64,000 nucleotides of DNA. It comes from Pseudidiomarina gelatinasegens. Lineage in GTDB: Bacteria; Pseudomonadota; Gammaproteobacteria; Enterobacterales; Alteromonadaceae. Location of the stretch: contig NZ_RSFE01000010.1 of NCBI RefSeq assembly GCF_004025325.1, forward strand, positions 1 through 64,000, in the 5' to 3' direction. Of this stretch, positions 19,786 to 31,066 are shown in pieces; position 1 is the first letter of the stretch, and the number at the start of each line of letters is the position of its first letter. The notes beneath the pieces were generated by a model, which was not told the DNA's origin, did not search any database, and saw only the letters and a program-made list of their open reading frames with translations. Position numbers and translations under genes: made by a program.

Positions 19786-19813
19786 AAAAACGCGCCGAAA
19801 GGCGCGTTTTTTT
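19784..19813. terminator. Bidirectional terminator between purD and maoP
   Basis: CGCGCC (19791-19796), GAAA tetraloop, GGCGCG (19801-19806), flanked by an A-run (19784-19790) and a T-run (19807-19813). It works for purD (+) and maoP (-); its right edge reaches the maoP stop. Confidence 0.92.
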
Positions 19814-20177
19814 AGTCTTCTACAACTAAATCGTCGTCGTCAGAAACACTCACTTCAAACGCATCATCAGTATAGCGGCTGCGACCATACATACTGCCAA
19901 CTTTCGGGCGATTGATACGCGCCTGATATTTTGACCATGCTTTTTCGACAGCTGTATCTGCAGCTTTTTCGCCACGAGCTACAGCAAGTAGAGACTGCTC
20001 TTCTGCTGACTCTGGTTCAAGCTCACCACTCATCAACGCCGCAATCAAACTGCCGTGTTTTGCCAACAGCTCACTTTCGCGAATTGAAAAGTCGCCCGAA
20101 CGAGCAAAGCCATACGGGTAGTTTTTGAAGTCGTTAAACGCCTTCATAATAATTTGATCACGGTTCATTGTTGCCAT
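19812..20177 (-). CDS. maoP: MaoP (DUF413) macrodomain Ori organisation protein
   Basis: A 121-aa protein matching the DUF413/YifE family. The diagnostic block runs from FKNYPYGFARSGDFSIRESE (about 14-33) to AWSKYQARINRPK (about 76-88). In E. coli MaoP acts with the maoS site to constrain DNA mobility in the Ori macrodomain; this role is inferred here by homology. The acidic tail (SDDDDLVVED) is typical. The start is placed at 20177 (MATMNRD), where GGAGG lies 11 nt upstream and family homology begins. Confidence 0.88.
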   Translation of the reverse strand: MATMNRDQIIMKAFNDFKNYPYGFARSGDFSIRESELLAKHGSLIAALMSGELEPESAEEQSLLAVARGEKAADTAVEKAWSKYQARINRPKVGSMYGRSRYTDDAFEVSVSDDDDLVVED

Positions 20178-20240
20178 TGTGTGCCCATCCTCCAGACCAA
20201 CAACTACAGGTAAAGGGTAACGCTTCATTGCGTCACTGAC

Positions 20241-20269
20241 GATATAGAGGCGAAAGCCTAAGTTGTCAA
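20241..20269 (-). promoter_or_regulatory. maoP promoter
   Basis: On the minus strand a perfect -35 TTGACA (20264-20269) and -10 TATATC (20241-20246) with 17 bp spacing lie about 65 bp upstream of the maoP start. Confidence 0.75.
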
Positions 20270-20306
20270 CAATTTTTCGCAAAATTTATATTTTTAAAAC
20301 CAATAA

Positions 20307-22499
20307 TTAGAACCGATAATAAGCCGCAAAACCTATACTCCGCCCCGCCTCGGCAAGTACCGGTAGCGATGGATCGTTCTCTGATAAACCACTTACACGA
20401 GCATTGCGCCAATATTTCCGGTCGGTCAGATTAAACAGCCCAACGGTTACGTTTAAATCATCATTCAGGTACCAACTGGAGAGCCAGTCGATGGTGGCAT
20501 ATCCAGGTGTCGAAAATAATGGCGCATCTGACTCATCGAATAATTCCCGTTGTCCGCGTACAGCGGTTGCAATCAGGCGTGTATCCCAAGTACTGCTTTG
20601 ATACTGAAGCTCTGCAATAACGCGCGGCGGCGCAACGTCAGCAATATCACGACCGGATTCACGGTCTTCGCCGCGACTGTATTCAGCAGTAATTGCCGTT
20701 GACCACGATGAATTCCAGCGTTGCTCCCAATTCCCTTCAATACCTTCTATGACTACCTTTTCACGGTTGATCGACTGGAATATCAATAATTGCCGCACTG
20801 GATCGAACCCCAATGAAGCGCGACTTTGGATAAATTCACTGTAGCGGTTGTGATAGGCAGTCAATGACCATGAACTATCTGTATCCCGACCTCTGAAACC
20901 GGTTTCAAAGGCATACCCACGTTCAGCCTTGAGGTCAGGGTTAGCAATAGCAAGAACATTAAACTGCGGGTAATAGAGCCCAATATTCACATCAGAAAAT
21001 GGTGGCGCGCGGTAACCACGCGCATACTGCGCAAACCACTCACTATTATCGGTCACTGACCAGATTACACCGAGCTTGGGCAACCATGCGTCATGCGTTA
21101 AGTCGGTCACTTCCGAGTTCGGATAGCGCTCTGCAAACAGTGCGTCATCTTGAGTGCGCAAACGGTAATGTTCATAGCGCAGACCGGGGCTTACCACCGG
21201 CCCATCATTCCACAACTGAAATTCGTCATGAATGTAGATACCGAGTTCAGTGACTCGACTGCGTGGGAAGTCGCGTAATGGGAAAGTTTCGCCAAGCAAC
21301 GTTTTGGTTGTTACACCCGTGGTTAAATTGGTTTGTGCTGCATCGCGCTGGTCTTCAAGTGTTGAACTTGCCAACTCAAAACCGTAACCAATACGGTGGC
21401 GCGTTCCTGCAATATAAGCATCACTTTCTAAGTCAGCCCCCACCCCAGCGGTAACCTGCTCGAAATCGAATAAGCGCTCAATATCAAGGGGTTCCGGCAG
21501 TAACATACGCTGCTCGAAAGAGTCTTGTTCAATTTCGCTAGCTTGGTAGTAAATGCGCCAACTGCCACGGTCGACCCAACCCAGCGGAGCCATATCTAAT
21601 TCCCCAAGCAATCGGTGTTGTTGCCGGCTGTCATCGCCTATTAGACTTGTGGTGGCCGCAAGTCGGCCACTGCCGATAATTGACTGGATGTCCGTATCGC
21701 GTGACTCATTTAACGCATCAAGGGTAAATTGCCATTCTCCGAACTGGGTATCGGTTGCCGCACGCAGCAAAATGGCTTGTTGGCGTCGATGTTGCGCATC
21801 GCGTTTTTCAGCGGATAAATCAGCGGAGCGTACATCTTCTCCGTACTGCAATGCCCCTGCAAGCAATAAGCTCGTTCCGCCATCGGCGAACGCTGTAGCA
21901 CCCGTGATATTCGCGCGATGACTATCACTATGCAGGCCACCCTGAAGGCGCGAGCCACGCTTGCCGTCACGTAATACGTCTTGCGCGTCTAACAAATGAA
22001 CAGCCACAACGCCACCTAACGCTTTGCTGCCATACATCGTGGATGCCGGACCGCGTAATATTTCCACACGGCTGGCTAAACCGAGTTCGAGTAATCCTCG
22101 TCCGGTATTTGAATAGCTACCCACAGAAAAATGGTCAGCTACCGGTACTTGATCAATTACGACTGCGGTGCGGTTACCGCCAATACCGCGTATACGAAAA
22201 CCGCTGTTACCAAACCGGCTATTATCGTCATCGAGGTCTACTCCTGGTTGATACCGCACTAAATCTGCGGCATTGATTACTAAATTACGTTGCAGGTCTT
22301 CTTCGCTAATAATACTCACGGTACCGGCAACTTCTGAAAGTTGCCGTGGTTGCCGGTGGGCAACCACGGTTATGGTTTCCATTACAGTTTCTTGCTGGTT
22401 TACTTCTGCTTCGTTCACGTCTTGTGGTAAAGCCAGTGTTGACTGAGGTATGAAACTCACCACCCCAGCCACAACACCAGCAATTGCTGTAAGTTTCAC
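20307..22499 (-). CDS. TonB-dependent outer-membrane receptor coupled to nirS
   Basis: A 730-aa outer-membrane receptor: signal peptide (about 1-23), TonB box-like stretch (METITVVAHR, about 40-49), plug domain (about 55-165, with RIRGIGGNRTAVVIDQVPV and EILRGPASTMYGSKALGG) and a beta-barrel ending in aromatic FAAYYRF. It starts with GTG only 2 bp after the nirS stop, so it is translationally coupled to nirS. The best guess is uptake of a cofactor or metal for the nitrite reductase (heme, heme d1 or a chelated metal); the substrate cannot be read from sequence. An ordinary siderophore or heme receptor remains possible; no Fur box was seen. Confidence 0.93.
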   Translation of the reverse strand: MKLTAIAGVVAGVVSFIPQSTLALPQDVNEAEVNQQETVMETITVVAHRQPRQLSEVAGTVSIISEEDLQRNLVINAADLVRYQPGVDLDDDNSRFGNSGFRIRGIGGNRTAVVIDQVPVADHFSVGSYSNTGRGLLELGLASRVEILRGPASTMYGSKALGGVVAVHLLDAQDVLRDGKRGSRLQGGLHSDSHRANITGATAFADGGTSLLLAGALQYGEDVRSADLSAEKRDAQHRRQQAILLRAATDTQFGEWQFTLDALNESRDTDIQSIIGSGRLAATTSLIGDDSRQQHRLLGELDMAPLGWVDRGSWRIYYQASEIEQDSFEQRMLLPEPLDIERLFDFEQVTAGVGADLESDAYIAGTRHRIGYGFELASSTLEDQRDAAQTNLTTGVTTKTLLGETFPLRDFPRSRVTELGIYIHDEFQLWNDGPVVSPGLRYEHYRLRTQDDALFAERYPNSEVTDLTHDAWLPKLGVIWSVTDNSEWFAQYARGYRAPPFSDVNIGLYYPQFNVLAIANPDLKAERGYAFETGFRGRDTDSSWSLTAYHNRYSEFIQSRASLGFDPVRQLLIFQSINREKVVIEGIEGNWEQRWNSSWSTAITAEYSRGEDRESGRDIADVAPPRVIAELQYQSSTWDTRLIATAVRGQRELFDESDAPLFSTPGYATIDWLSSWYLNDDLNVTVGLFNLTDRKYWRNARVSGLSENDPSLPVLAEAGRSIGFAAYYRF

Positions 22500-22501
22500 G
22501 C

Positions 22502-24673
<2,172 letters not shown>

Positions 24674-24704
24674 TAAGGAGAGTGTGGCTATTGGGCATTC
24701 GTGA

Positions 24705-24722
24705 GTACCTCCTAGGAGGTAC
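24705..24722. repeat. 18-bp perfect palindrome over the CoA-transferase stop codon
   Basis: GTACCTCCT/AGGAGGTAC is a perfect 18-bp palindrome that contains the TAG stop of the leftward CoA-transferase gene. It has no loop and no T-tract, so it is not a standard terminator; it may be a protein-binding site or chance. Confidence 0.5.
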
Positions 24723-25998
24723 GCACCTTAAGGCCCCAGTCGTTCCATGCTTGTTTGGCTAATTCTTCGCGAAACTGCGGTGCTGAAATATTAATCAATG
24801 CTTCGGCCCGTTCAGTTAAGCTTTTTGCGCGAAGATTGGCAACTCCAAACTCGGTCACCACATAGTGCACATGCGCACGGGTAGTCACTACACCTGCCCC
24901 CGGATTCAGCATGCTACTAATACGCGATACGGTGCCGCCACATGCGGTTGCGGGTAACGCAATCACCGACCGTCCACCCTCAGATAAGCTAGCGCCACGC
25001 ACAAAATCCATCTGACCACCCACGCCTGAATATATTTTTGTTCCCATCGAGTCGGCGCAAACTTGGCCGCTTAAATCAATTTGCAGCGCGCTATTAATTG
25101 CCATCACTTGCTTGTTTTGTCGAATCACCGAAGTATCATTGGTATATTCAACATCCAAAAACGCCACTAACGGATTATCATCAACAAAGTCATAAAGTTG
25201 CTGACTACCCATTGCAAACGTGGTGACAATACGCCCACGATGCTTGCGTTTGCGCGAGTTGTTAATGACGCCGCTCTCTACCAGCGGCAACACGCCATCC
25301 GAAAACATCTCGGTATGGATGCCCAAGTCGCGATGATTGCCGAGACAACGAAGTGTCGCGTCTGGAATCGCGCCAATACCCATTTGCAAACAGTCGCCAT
25401 CGTTGATGAGCGAGGCAACACGCTGGCCTATCTGTGTGGTGACGTCTGATTGTTTTGGTTGCGCATGCAGCGGCAACGGCGCTTCGAATTCAAAATAACG
25501 ATCAATCTGTTTCAGTGAAATAAATGAGTCACCATGCGTACGCGGCATCCGCGGATTAATCCAAGCAATAACCTTGCGCGCTACTTGCAACGCTGCACGT
25601 GTCGCCTCAACTGAAATACCCAAACTGCAGTTGCCGTGTGCATCTGGCGCCGAAACTTGAATTAATACGGCATCAAGCTTTTGCTCACCGGAACGGAATA
25701 ACTTCGGAATTTCTGACAAAAACATGGGGACATAATCGGCTAAGCCTTCATTAACAGCCGTTCGTGTTGATTTCCCGACAAAAAAAGCGCGCTGCCGTAA
25801 GTGGCCTTTTAATTGTGGATTATTCAATACTTCGCTGTGTTCAGTGTGCAACTGCAGCAAGGTTAGGTTATTTCGTTGCATGGCAACGTCAGCTAACCCA
25901 TCGAGCAACTTGTAGGGGGTGGCCGCCATCGATTGACACCAGATAACATCGTTATCTTCGAGAATTTGCAACGCCTCATGCGCACTTTGAACGAGCAT
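24712..25998 (-). CDS. Acetyl-CoA hydrolase/CoA-transferase family protein
   Basis: A 428-aa member of the family that includes 4-hydroxybutyrate and succinyl-CoA:acetate CoA-transferases. It has the N-terminal (about 1-165) and C-terminal (about 190-425) domains, with GIGAIPDATL (about 208-217), the catalytic Glu in HTEMFSDG (about 230-237) and GVGGQMDFVRGA (about 328-339). It moves CoA between carboxylic acids; the substrate is not determinable. The ATG at 25998 follows AAGGA. It lies upstream of nirS on the same strand, but a 125-bp gap with its own regulatory site separates them. Confidence 0.88.
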   Translation of the reverse strand: MLVQSAHEALQILEDNDVIWCQSMAATPYKLLDGLADVAMQRNNLTLLQLHTEHSEVLNNPQLKGHLRQRAFFVGKSTRTAVNEGLADYVPMFLSEIPKLFRSGEQKLDAVLIQVSAPDAHGNCSLGISVEATRAALQVARKVIAWINPRMPRTHGDSFISLKQIDRYFEFEAPLPLHAQPKQSDVTTQIGQRVASLINDGDCLQMGIGAIPDATLRCLGNHRDLGIHTEMFSDGVLPLVESGVINNSRKRKHRGRIVTTFAMGSQQLYDFVDDNPLVAFLDVEYTNDTSVIRQNKQVMAINSALQIDLSGQVCADSMGTKIYSGVGGQMDFVRGASLSEGGRSVIALPATACGGTVSRISSMLNPGAGVVTTRAHVHYVVTEFGVANLRAKSLTERAEALINISAPQFREELAKQAWNDWGLKVRTS

Positions 25999-26057
25999 AG
26001 TGATTCCTTTTGGGGTACATTTTAACGGTCATTCATAAACCTGAGTTTAAACATAGT

Positions 26058-26429
26058 ATGAAAGTATTCGTTATGCTCGGTGCAATCAATATGGCGTTGG
26101 GGGTAATTCTTGGCGCATTTGGGGCACATGGATTGCAGAAAATTATCAGCCCTGACATGCTCCAAGTGTTTCAAACAGGGGTGCAATACCAAATCTACCA
26201 CGCTTTGGGCTTACTGATGGTGGCTGTACTGCTAATTCCTTACCCAAACGCATCTGGCCTGCGCACCGGAGGATGGATTATGTTGGCCGGAATTATCTTG
26301 TTTTCAGGTAGCCTGTACTTACTTGCGCTAACCGGAATCAAGTTCTTTGGCCCCATTACACCCATTGGCGGTGTCTGCTTTATTGTGGCTTGGATTTGGA
26401 TTTTTTGGGCAATGCTCAAGGAGTTTTAA
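26058..26429 (+). CDS. DUF423 small integral membrane protein (YgdD-like)
   Basis: A 123-aa protein with four predicted transmembrane helices and the DUF423 hallmark LGAFGAHGLQ near the N-terminus (about 17-26), plus FQTGVQYQIYHALGLL (about 38-53). The function is unknown. The start is placed at ATG 26058, where the family N-terminus begins; an upstream TTG extension lacks support. It overlaps the next gene by one base (TAATG). Confidence 0.88.
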   Translation: MKVFVMLGAINMALGVILGAFGAHGLQKIISPDMLQVFQTGVQYQIYHALGLLMVAVLLIPYPNASGLRTGGWIMLAGIILFSGSLYLLALTGIKFFGPITPIGGVCFIVAWIWIFWAMLKEF

Positions 26430-26839
26430 TGAAGACGATGATGGGCGTAATAGGGATTATTCTTTGCATGCCCACCGCTTGGGCCAGCACCCCACAGTGG
26501 GAACCTTGCTGGTACGGTCAGGAGCTGACAGAGCAAGGTTGTCAGGGCTCTATTGCGTTATTGTCTGCTTACGATGCCAGGCAGGTGTTGCGAGCAAACA
26601 GTCGTTGGCGTTTGCCAACGCCAAAAGAAGTTGATGATTTAATCGCCACCGAGGGTTTTACCGCATTGCGCCAGCATGCAAGCAATACTAACGTAAGTCA
26701 TATACTTACCGACGAGTTTATGGCACATGGTACAGAGTTTCTTACCACCACTGTGCATATCGAGAGCGGACGTACCGAACTGCAACCGTGGCGTAAACCC
26801 GTGTTAGTTATCTGGATAAATCTGGATAGGCCCGAATAA
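26429..26839 (+). CDS. Small secreted protein of unknown function
   Basis: A 136-aa protein with a signal peptide (about 1-19, ending AWAS), two Cys in the mature N-terminus (PCWYGQ, GCQG) and the motif WRLPTPKEVDDLI (about 65-77). The WRLPT pattern recalls DUF1566-type repeats, but only one unit is present. It is translationally coupled to the DUF423 gene (TAATG). No function can be assigned. Confidence 0.7.
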   Translation: MKTMMGVIGIILCMPTAWASTPQWEPCWYGQELTEQGCQGSIALLSAYDARQVLRANSRWRLPTPKEVDDLIATEGFTALRQHASNTNVSHILTDEFMAHGTEFLTTTVHIESGRTELQPWRKPVLVIWINLDRPE

Positions 26840-26840
26840 A

Positions 26841-26874
26841 AAAGCCCTGAAGCACTCAGTGCATTCAGGGCTTT
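26841..26874. terminator. Terminator between the secreted protein gene and tRNA-Gly
   Basis: An 11-bp outer stem AAAGCCCTGAA (26841-26851) / TTCAGGGCTTT (26864-26874) with an inner stem GCACT/AGTGC and A/T flanks. It can end the rightward gene pair and the leftward tRNA-Gly transcript. Confidence 0.88.
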
Positions 26875-26880
26875 AAATTT

Positions 26881-26956
26881 TGGAGCGAGAAACGAGATTC
26901 GAACTCGCGACCCCAACCTTGGCAAGGTTGTGCTCTACCAGCTGAGCTATTCTCGC
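26881..26956 (-). tRNA. tRNA-Gly(GCC), copy 1
   Basis: A 76-nt cloverleaf on the minus strand starting GCGAGAATAGCTCAGC and ending CTCGCTCCA, with the anticodon loop TTGCCAA giving GCC (glycine) and an encoded CCA. It is identical to the copy at 31067-31142. Its promoter lies at 26975-27002, with the -35 inside the 3' end of arsJ. Confidence 0.97.
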
Positions 26957-26974
26957 ATCAAATTAAGAGGGGGC

Positions 26975-27002
26975 ATTCTATACATTGACCTCAAGATGTC
27001 AA
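26975..27002 (-). promoter_or_regulatory. tRNA-Gly copy 1 promoter, overlapping arsJ
   Basis: Minus-strand -35 TTGACA (26997-27002) and -10 TAGAAT (26975-26980), 16 bp apart, followed by a GC-rich discriminator (GCCCCC). The -35 lies within the last codons of arsJ. Confidence 0.75.
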
Positions 27003-28205
27003 GCGTTGCTCACGGTCAGGCAAAAAGCTAATCGCAATAGTGGACCACAGCAGCAAAACACAAGAAATGATCAAACAAGCAATTAAGCCCCACTGTTGGT
27101 AAACCCAGCCAGATAGCACGGTGCCAAGAAGTCGACCTGCAGCATTTGCCATATAATAAAAGCCCACATCCAATGACACCCCATCGGCGCGCGAGTACGA
27201 AACAATCAGAAAGCTATGCAATGACGAATTAATCGCAAATAACACCCCAAACAGACCCAAACCAAGCATGATACTGCTAGCAATCGGTAAGCTTTGCCAT
27301 AACGCGAGCGCCAATAAAAAAGGGCTTACCGTGAGTAAGGCTCCCCATACCACCGCTTGTTCACGCGGTGCTGCCTCGCCACTTCGCGTAAATCTGGGCG
27401 CTAGCCCCTGCACAACACCATAACCGATAACCCACAAGGCCAAAAAGCTGCCAACCTGCCAATGACTCCAATTCAGTTGGCTTGCTAAAAATACGGGCAA
27501 CGCAACGACAAACCAAATGTCTCGGGCGCCAAATAATAGGAAGCGTGCGCCTGATAAAATATTAATGGGTTTACTTTTTGAGAGTAAATCTGTGAATTTG
27601 GGTTTGAACTTAGCTTTGCCACTCTCTTTAGTTAGAAAGATCAGACTACTCACCCAAACCAACGCCAACATAATAGCCATCGCCAACACTGCGCCTTGAA
27701 AGCCGATAAGTGTTAACAGCAATCCACCTAGGAAGAAGCCAACGCCCTTCAAGGTGTTTTTGGAGCCGGTTAGCAGTGCAACCCATTTATACAATTGCCC
27801 TTGTTGGGAATCCGGTACCAACAACTTTATGGTGCTTTTAGCACTCATTTTGTTGAGATCTTTGGCAATTCCCGACAACGCTTGCGCAATCATGACCCAC
27901 ACCACACTAAGCATGGAGCTTGGTACAAGTAACATTGTCAGCGCAACTATTTGCACGCCTAAGCCAATATTCATGGTGCGGTTCAGGCCCCAACGCGCCC
28001 CAAGCCATCCACCAAACAGGTTGGTTACAATGCCGAAAAACTCATAAAACAAGAACAGCATTGCCACTTCAAGCGCGCTATATCCCAGTTGGTGAAAGTG
28101 CAAAACCACCAACATGCGTAGTGCACCATCGGTCAATGTGAACGCCCAATAGTTGCCCGTTACCAACATGTACTGACGAATTGCTGGGGATAGGTTGGCC
28201 AGCAT
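26991..28205 (-). CDS. arsJ: ArsJ organoarsenical (1-arseno-3-phosphoglycerate) efflux MFS transporter
   Basis: A 404-aa major facilitator with about 12 transmembrane helices. Placement directly after an ars-operon GAPDH identifies it as ArsJ, which exports 1-arseno-3-phosphoglycerate; this breaks down outside the cell to arsenate, giving net arsenate efflux. The N-terminal region (RQYMLVTGNYWAFTLTDGAL, about 9-28) is typical of ArsJ. Its ATG overlaps the GAPDH stop (TGATG), showing coupling. It is the last gene of the ars operon. Confidence 0.9.
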   Translation of the reverse strand: MLANLSPAIRQYMLVTGNYWAFTLTDGALRMLVVLHFHQLGYSALEVAMLFLFYEFFGIVTNLFGGWLGARWGLNRTMNIGLGVQIVALTMLLVPSSMLSVVWVMIAQALSGIAKDLNKMSAKSTIKLLVPDSQQGQLYKWVALLTGSKNTLKGVGFFLGGLLLTLIGFQGAVLAMAIMLALVWVSSLIFLTKESGKAKFKPKFTDLLSKSKPINILSGARFLLFGARDIWFVVALPVFLASQLNWSHWQVGSFLALWVIGYGVVQGLAPRFTRSGEAAPREQAVVWGALLTVSPFLLALALWQSLPIASSIMLGLGLFGVLFAINSSLHSFLIVSYSRADGVSLDVGFYYMANAAGRLLGTVLSGWVYQQWGLIACLIISCVLLLWSTIAISFLPDREQRLTS

Positions 28206-29200
28206 CAGCCAACCATCTCGATCAATTCAACGGTGCGGTTGGCGTAACCCCATTCATTGTCATACCACGCATAGATTTTTACGTGAGTACCATTAATTAC
28301 CTTGGTCGACAGCGCATCAATAATGCTCGAACGTGGGTCAGTTTTATAATCAATTGAAACCAATGGGCGCTCTTCATAGCCGAGAATACCTGCTAGCGGC
28401 CCATCTGCAGCATCTTTCAACCAACCATTGATTTCTTCCACCGAGGTTGGCTGATTTACCTCAAACACACAATCAGTCAGTGAGGCATTCGCTAACGGCA
28501 CCCGAACCGCATGCCCATCGATTTTGCCTTTCAGTTCAGGGAATATTTCCACAATTGCGGTGGCCGACCCGGTCGAGGTTGGTATCAAACTCATACCGCA
28601 CGCACGTGCGCGGCGTAAGTCTTTATGCGGCGCATCAAGAATACTTTGGGTGTTGGTCAAATCATGAATCGTGGTAATTGACGCGTGTTTAATACCAATC
28701 TTGTCCTGCAATACTTTAACCACTGGTGCCAAACAGTTGGTGGTACACGACGCTGCTGTGACAATACGATGTTTACTTGGGTCATATAAATGGTCGTTTA
28801 CCCCAACCACAATATTGAGTGCGCCCGCCTCTTTCACCGGAGCGGATACCACAACACGCTTCACGCCCTGTGTAAGGTAGGTATTGAGCACTTCCACTGT
28901 TTTCATTTTGCCAGACGCTTCCAGCACGATGTCGCAACCGCTCCAATCATTCTCTGCAATGGTTTTGCACTGACTAAAGGCAATACGCTTATTACCTATG
29001 ACCAGCTCCGAACCATCAGCCGCAGCTTCGTGCTGCCAGCGACCGTGTACCGAATCAAAATTTAGCAAATGTGCAAAGGTGGCCGCGTCGGCGCCTGGGT
29101 CATTAACTTTTACTATTTCTAGTGCCTGATTTTCCCAAGCAACGCGCAAGGCTAACCGCCCAATACGCCCTAATCCATTTATGCCTACTTTAATTGTCAT
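28205..29200 (-). CDS. ars-operon glyceraldehyde-3-phosphate dehydrogenase
   Basis: A 331-aa type I GAPDH with the NAD-binding [16 protein letters not shown] (about 4-19) and the catalytic Cys in [11 protein letters not shown] (about 148-158). In ArsJ systems this enzyme uses arsenate in place of phosphate to make 1-arseno-3-phosphoglycerate, the ArsJ substrate. It lies 10 bp after acr3 and overlaps arsJ by one base. It is likely a dedicated paralog; the glycolytic GAPDH should be elsewhere. Confidence 0.93.
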   Translation of the reverse strand: MTIKVGINGLGRIGRLALRVAWENQALEIVKVNDPGADAATFAHLLNFDSVHGRWQHEAAADGSELVIGNKRIAFSQCKTIAENDWSGCDIVLEASGKMKTVEVLNTYLTQGVKRVVVSAPVKEAGALNIVVGVNDHLYDPSKHRIVTAASCTTNCLAPVVKVLQDKIGIKHASITTIHDLTNTQSILDAPHKDLRRARACGMSLIPTSTGSATAIVEIFPELKGKIDGHAVRVPLANASLTDCVFEVNQPTSVEEINGWLKDAADGPLAGILGYEERPLVSIDYKTDPRSSIIDALSTKVINGTHVKIYAWYDNEWGYANRTVELIEMVG

Positions 29201-29210
29201 GTGCTACTCC

Positions 29211-30245
29211 TTAATGAAACCAGTGCCGCGTTTTGTTGGCGAACCAAACCAGTGATAGCATAACAGGCACTTCCACAAGCACGCCGACTACGGTTGCTAG
29301 TGCAGCGCCTGAATGCAATCCAAACAGTGATATTGCCACCGCTACGGCAAGCTCAAAGAAATTTGATGTGCCAATTAAACATGCAGGCGCAGCGATTCTA
29401 TGTGGCAGCTTGATTAGCAACGCGATAACAAAAGTAATCGCGAATATGCCGTAAGTTTGAATAAGCAATGGCGTCGCAATCATGGCGATGTCGAACGGCT
29501 TTTCAAACAATACCTCAGCTTGAAAACCAAACAGCAACACAACGGTCATCAATAGGCCAATAATAGACCATGGCTTCATCTTGGTATTGAATAAGCTCAA
29601 ACTACTTTCAGGTTCTATATGCCGCAATTTTGCTTTTTTAGTTATTTCCTGGCGGGTATATATGCCCAGTAAAAGTGGGGCAATAACGTACAGAACAACA
29701 CTTAACAGTAAAGTTTCCCACGGTATAAAAATATCCGTCACGCCGAGCAACAAAGCTGCGATAGGCGCGAAAGCAAAAATCATGATGACGTCGTTCACCG
29801 AAACTTGCACCAGAGTGTAGTTCGCGTCGCCGCGCGTTAACTGACTCCACACAAACACCATGGCGGTACAGGGCGCGACACCTAAAAGAATCACGCCAGC
29901 TAAATATTCGTTGGCAGTTTCTGGTTCAATAAAGTCAGCAAAAACTCCTTTAAAAAACAGCACCCCTAGAACTGTCATGGTGAAGGGTTTAATTAACCAA
30001 TTCACCACAACCGTTAAAATTAACCCTCTGGGCTCACGCGCAATTTGCGTAACGGCAGCAAAGTTAACTTGCACCATTACTGGATAAATCATTAACCAGA
30101 TAAGCACACCAACAACCAGATTTACTTGTGCAAATTCAGCTTTCGATAGCCATGCAAATACGCTTGGTACCAGATGACCAAGTAGCGTACCGGCAATGAT
30201 TGCCAGCCCAACCCAAGCTGATAAAAAGCGTTCAAATACACCCAT
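29211..30245 (-). CDS. acr3: Arsenite efflux permease Acr3
   Basis: A 344-aa inner-membrane As(III)/H+ antiporter of the BART superfamily with about 10 transmembrane helices. The conserved Cys in [15 protein letters not shown] (about 121-135) is required for transport in Acr3 proteins. Its start overlaps the 3' end of the ArsC-ArsR fusion by 14 bp, so it is translationally coupled to the arsenate reductase that supplies its substrate. Confidence 0.95.
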   Translation of the reverse strand: MGVFERFLSAWVGLAIIAGTLLGHLVPSVFAWLSKAEFAQVNLVVGVLIWLMIYPVMVQVNFAAVTQIAREPRGLILTVVVNWLIKPFTMTVLGVLFFKGVFADFIEPETANEYLAGVILLGVAPCTAMVFVWSQLTRGDANYTLVQVSVNDVIMIFAFAPIAALLLGVTDIFIPWETLLLSVVLYVIAPLLLGIYTRQEITKKAKLRHIEPESSLSLFNTKMKPWSIIGLLMTVVLLFGFQAEVLFEKPFDIAMIATPLLIQTYGIFAITFVIALLIKLPHRIAAPACLIGTSNFFELAVAVAISLFGLHSGAALATVVGVLVEVPVMLSLVWFANKTRHWFH

Positions 30246-30957
30246 CTTTAACGTCCTTTTGAAGTTGAGGATTGTACTCTGCCGTTGTGGCGATGATGTG
30301 TCGCATCCAATCCGGCATACTTGGGTTTAGTTTATAATGCACCCAGCGCTGCTCTTTTCTATCAATCAGCAAACCGTACTCGCGCAATTGCGCAAGGTGT
30401 CTCGACACCTTGGGTTGTGACATCCCGGTTGCATCGACAAAATCACAAACACAAAGCTCATCATGTTTATCTAACATTAGGATCATTGTCAGCCGTAACG
30501 GGTCCGCCATAATCTTGAAAAAATCATGGGGAGTATTGAACAAATGAGGTTGCTGCAGGCTTTTGCGTATAATCAACAAAAACATGCGAATACGTTCACT
30601 CAATTCTTGAGCTGTTCGTTTGAACGCGTCAGCACGGCGGCTGGTAACTGGATCAGGGAAGTCCCACGCAATAAAGTTCATGCCTTGAAAGCTTGCCTGA
30701 CATTCGGTGCGCGCTCTATCGCAAAGACTAATCACGTAATCGAACTTAGTATCTGGTAGCTCATCAAGTGATTTTGAGCGCAAACCGTCCGTTTTGATGT
30801 TAAGGCTTTGCAGCGCGGCTCGCGCTTCTGGCTCAACTTGACTCGGTGCCGTTCCAGCACTGTATATCTCTATCGTGTCGCCAGCAAACTGCCGCATGAT
30901 TGCTTCAGCCATCACTGAGCGTGCTGAATTCGCAGTACATAGAAATAAAACTTTCAT
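30232..30957 (-). CDS. Fused arsenate reductase (LMW-phosphatase type ArsC) and ArsR repressor
   Basis: A 241-aa two-domain protein. Residues 1-130 are a low-molecular-weight phosphatase type arsenate reductase with the P-loop CTANSARS (Cys7) and the redox Cys79 and Cys86 ([10 protein letters not shown]). Residues about 138-235 are an ArsR/SmtB winged helix with the As(III) site ELCVCD (Cys169, Cys171) and DNA-recognition helix [14 protein letters not shown]. One polypeptide thus both makes As(III) and senses it. It is first in the operon arsC/R-acr3-GAPDH-arsJ. The start at 30957 fits the reductase N-terminus; upstream in-frame starts overlap the operator. Confidence 0.92.
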   Translation of the reverse strand: MKVLFLCTANSARSVMAEAIMRQFAGDTIEIYSAGTAPSQVEPEARAALQSLNIKTDGLRSKSLDELPDTKFDYVISLCDRARTECQASFQGMNFIAWDFPDPVTSRRADAFKRTAQELSERIRMFLLIIRKSLQQPHLFNTPHDFFKIMADPLRLTMILMLDKHDELCVCDFVDATGMSQPKVSRHLAQLREYGLLIDRKEQRWVHYKLNPSMPDWMRHIIATTAEYNPQLQKDVKDGCI

Positions 30958-30973
30958 GAAATTGGGCTGCCTA

Positions 30974-31011
30974 TACATTCGATTTTTCATATATATGGTA
31001 AATCGAATGTA
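30974..31011. promoter_or_regulatory. Probable ArsR operator/promoter of the ars operon
   Basis: A perfect 12-bp inverted repeat TACATTCGATTT (30974-30985) / AAATCGAATGTA (31000-31011) with a 14-bp AT-rich spacer containing TATATAT, which could hold the -10. It sits just upstream of the ArsC-ArsR fusion gene, as expected for autorepression. Confidence 0.75.
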
Positions 31012-31024
31012 TTGGATAGGCAAT

Positions 31025-31060
31025 AAAAAACCCGAAAGTTTTTAAGCTTTCGGGTTTTTT
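31025..31060. terminator. Terminator of tRNA-Gly copy 2
   Basis: CCCGAAAG (31031-31038) / CTTTCGGG (31047-31054), flanked by an A-run and a T-run, so usable on both strands. It separates tRNA-Gly copy 2 from the ars operon promoter. Confidence 0.92.
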
Positions 31061-31066
31061 AGAATT

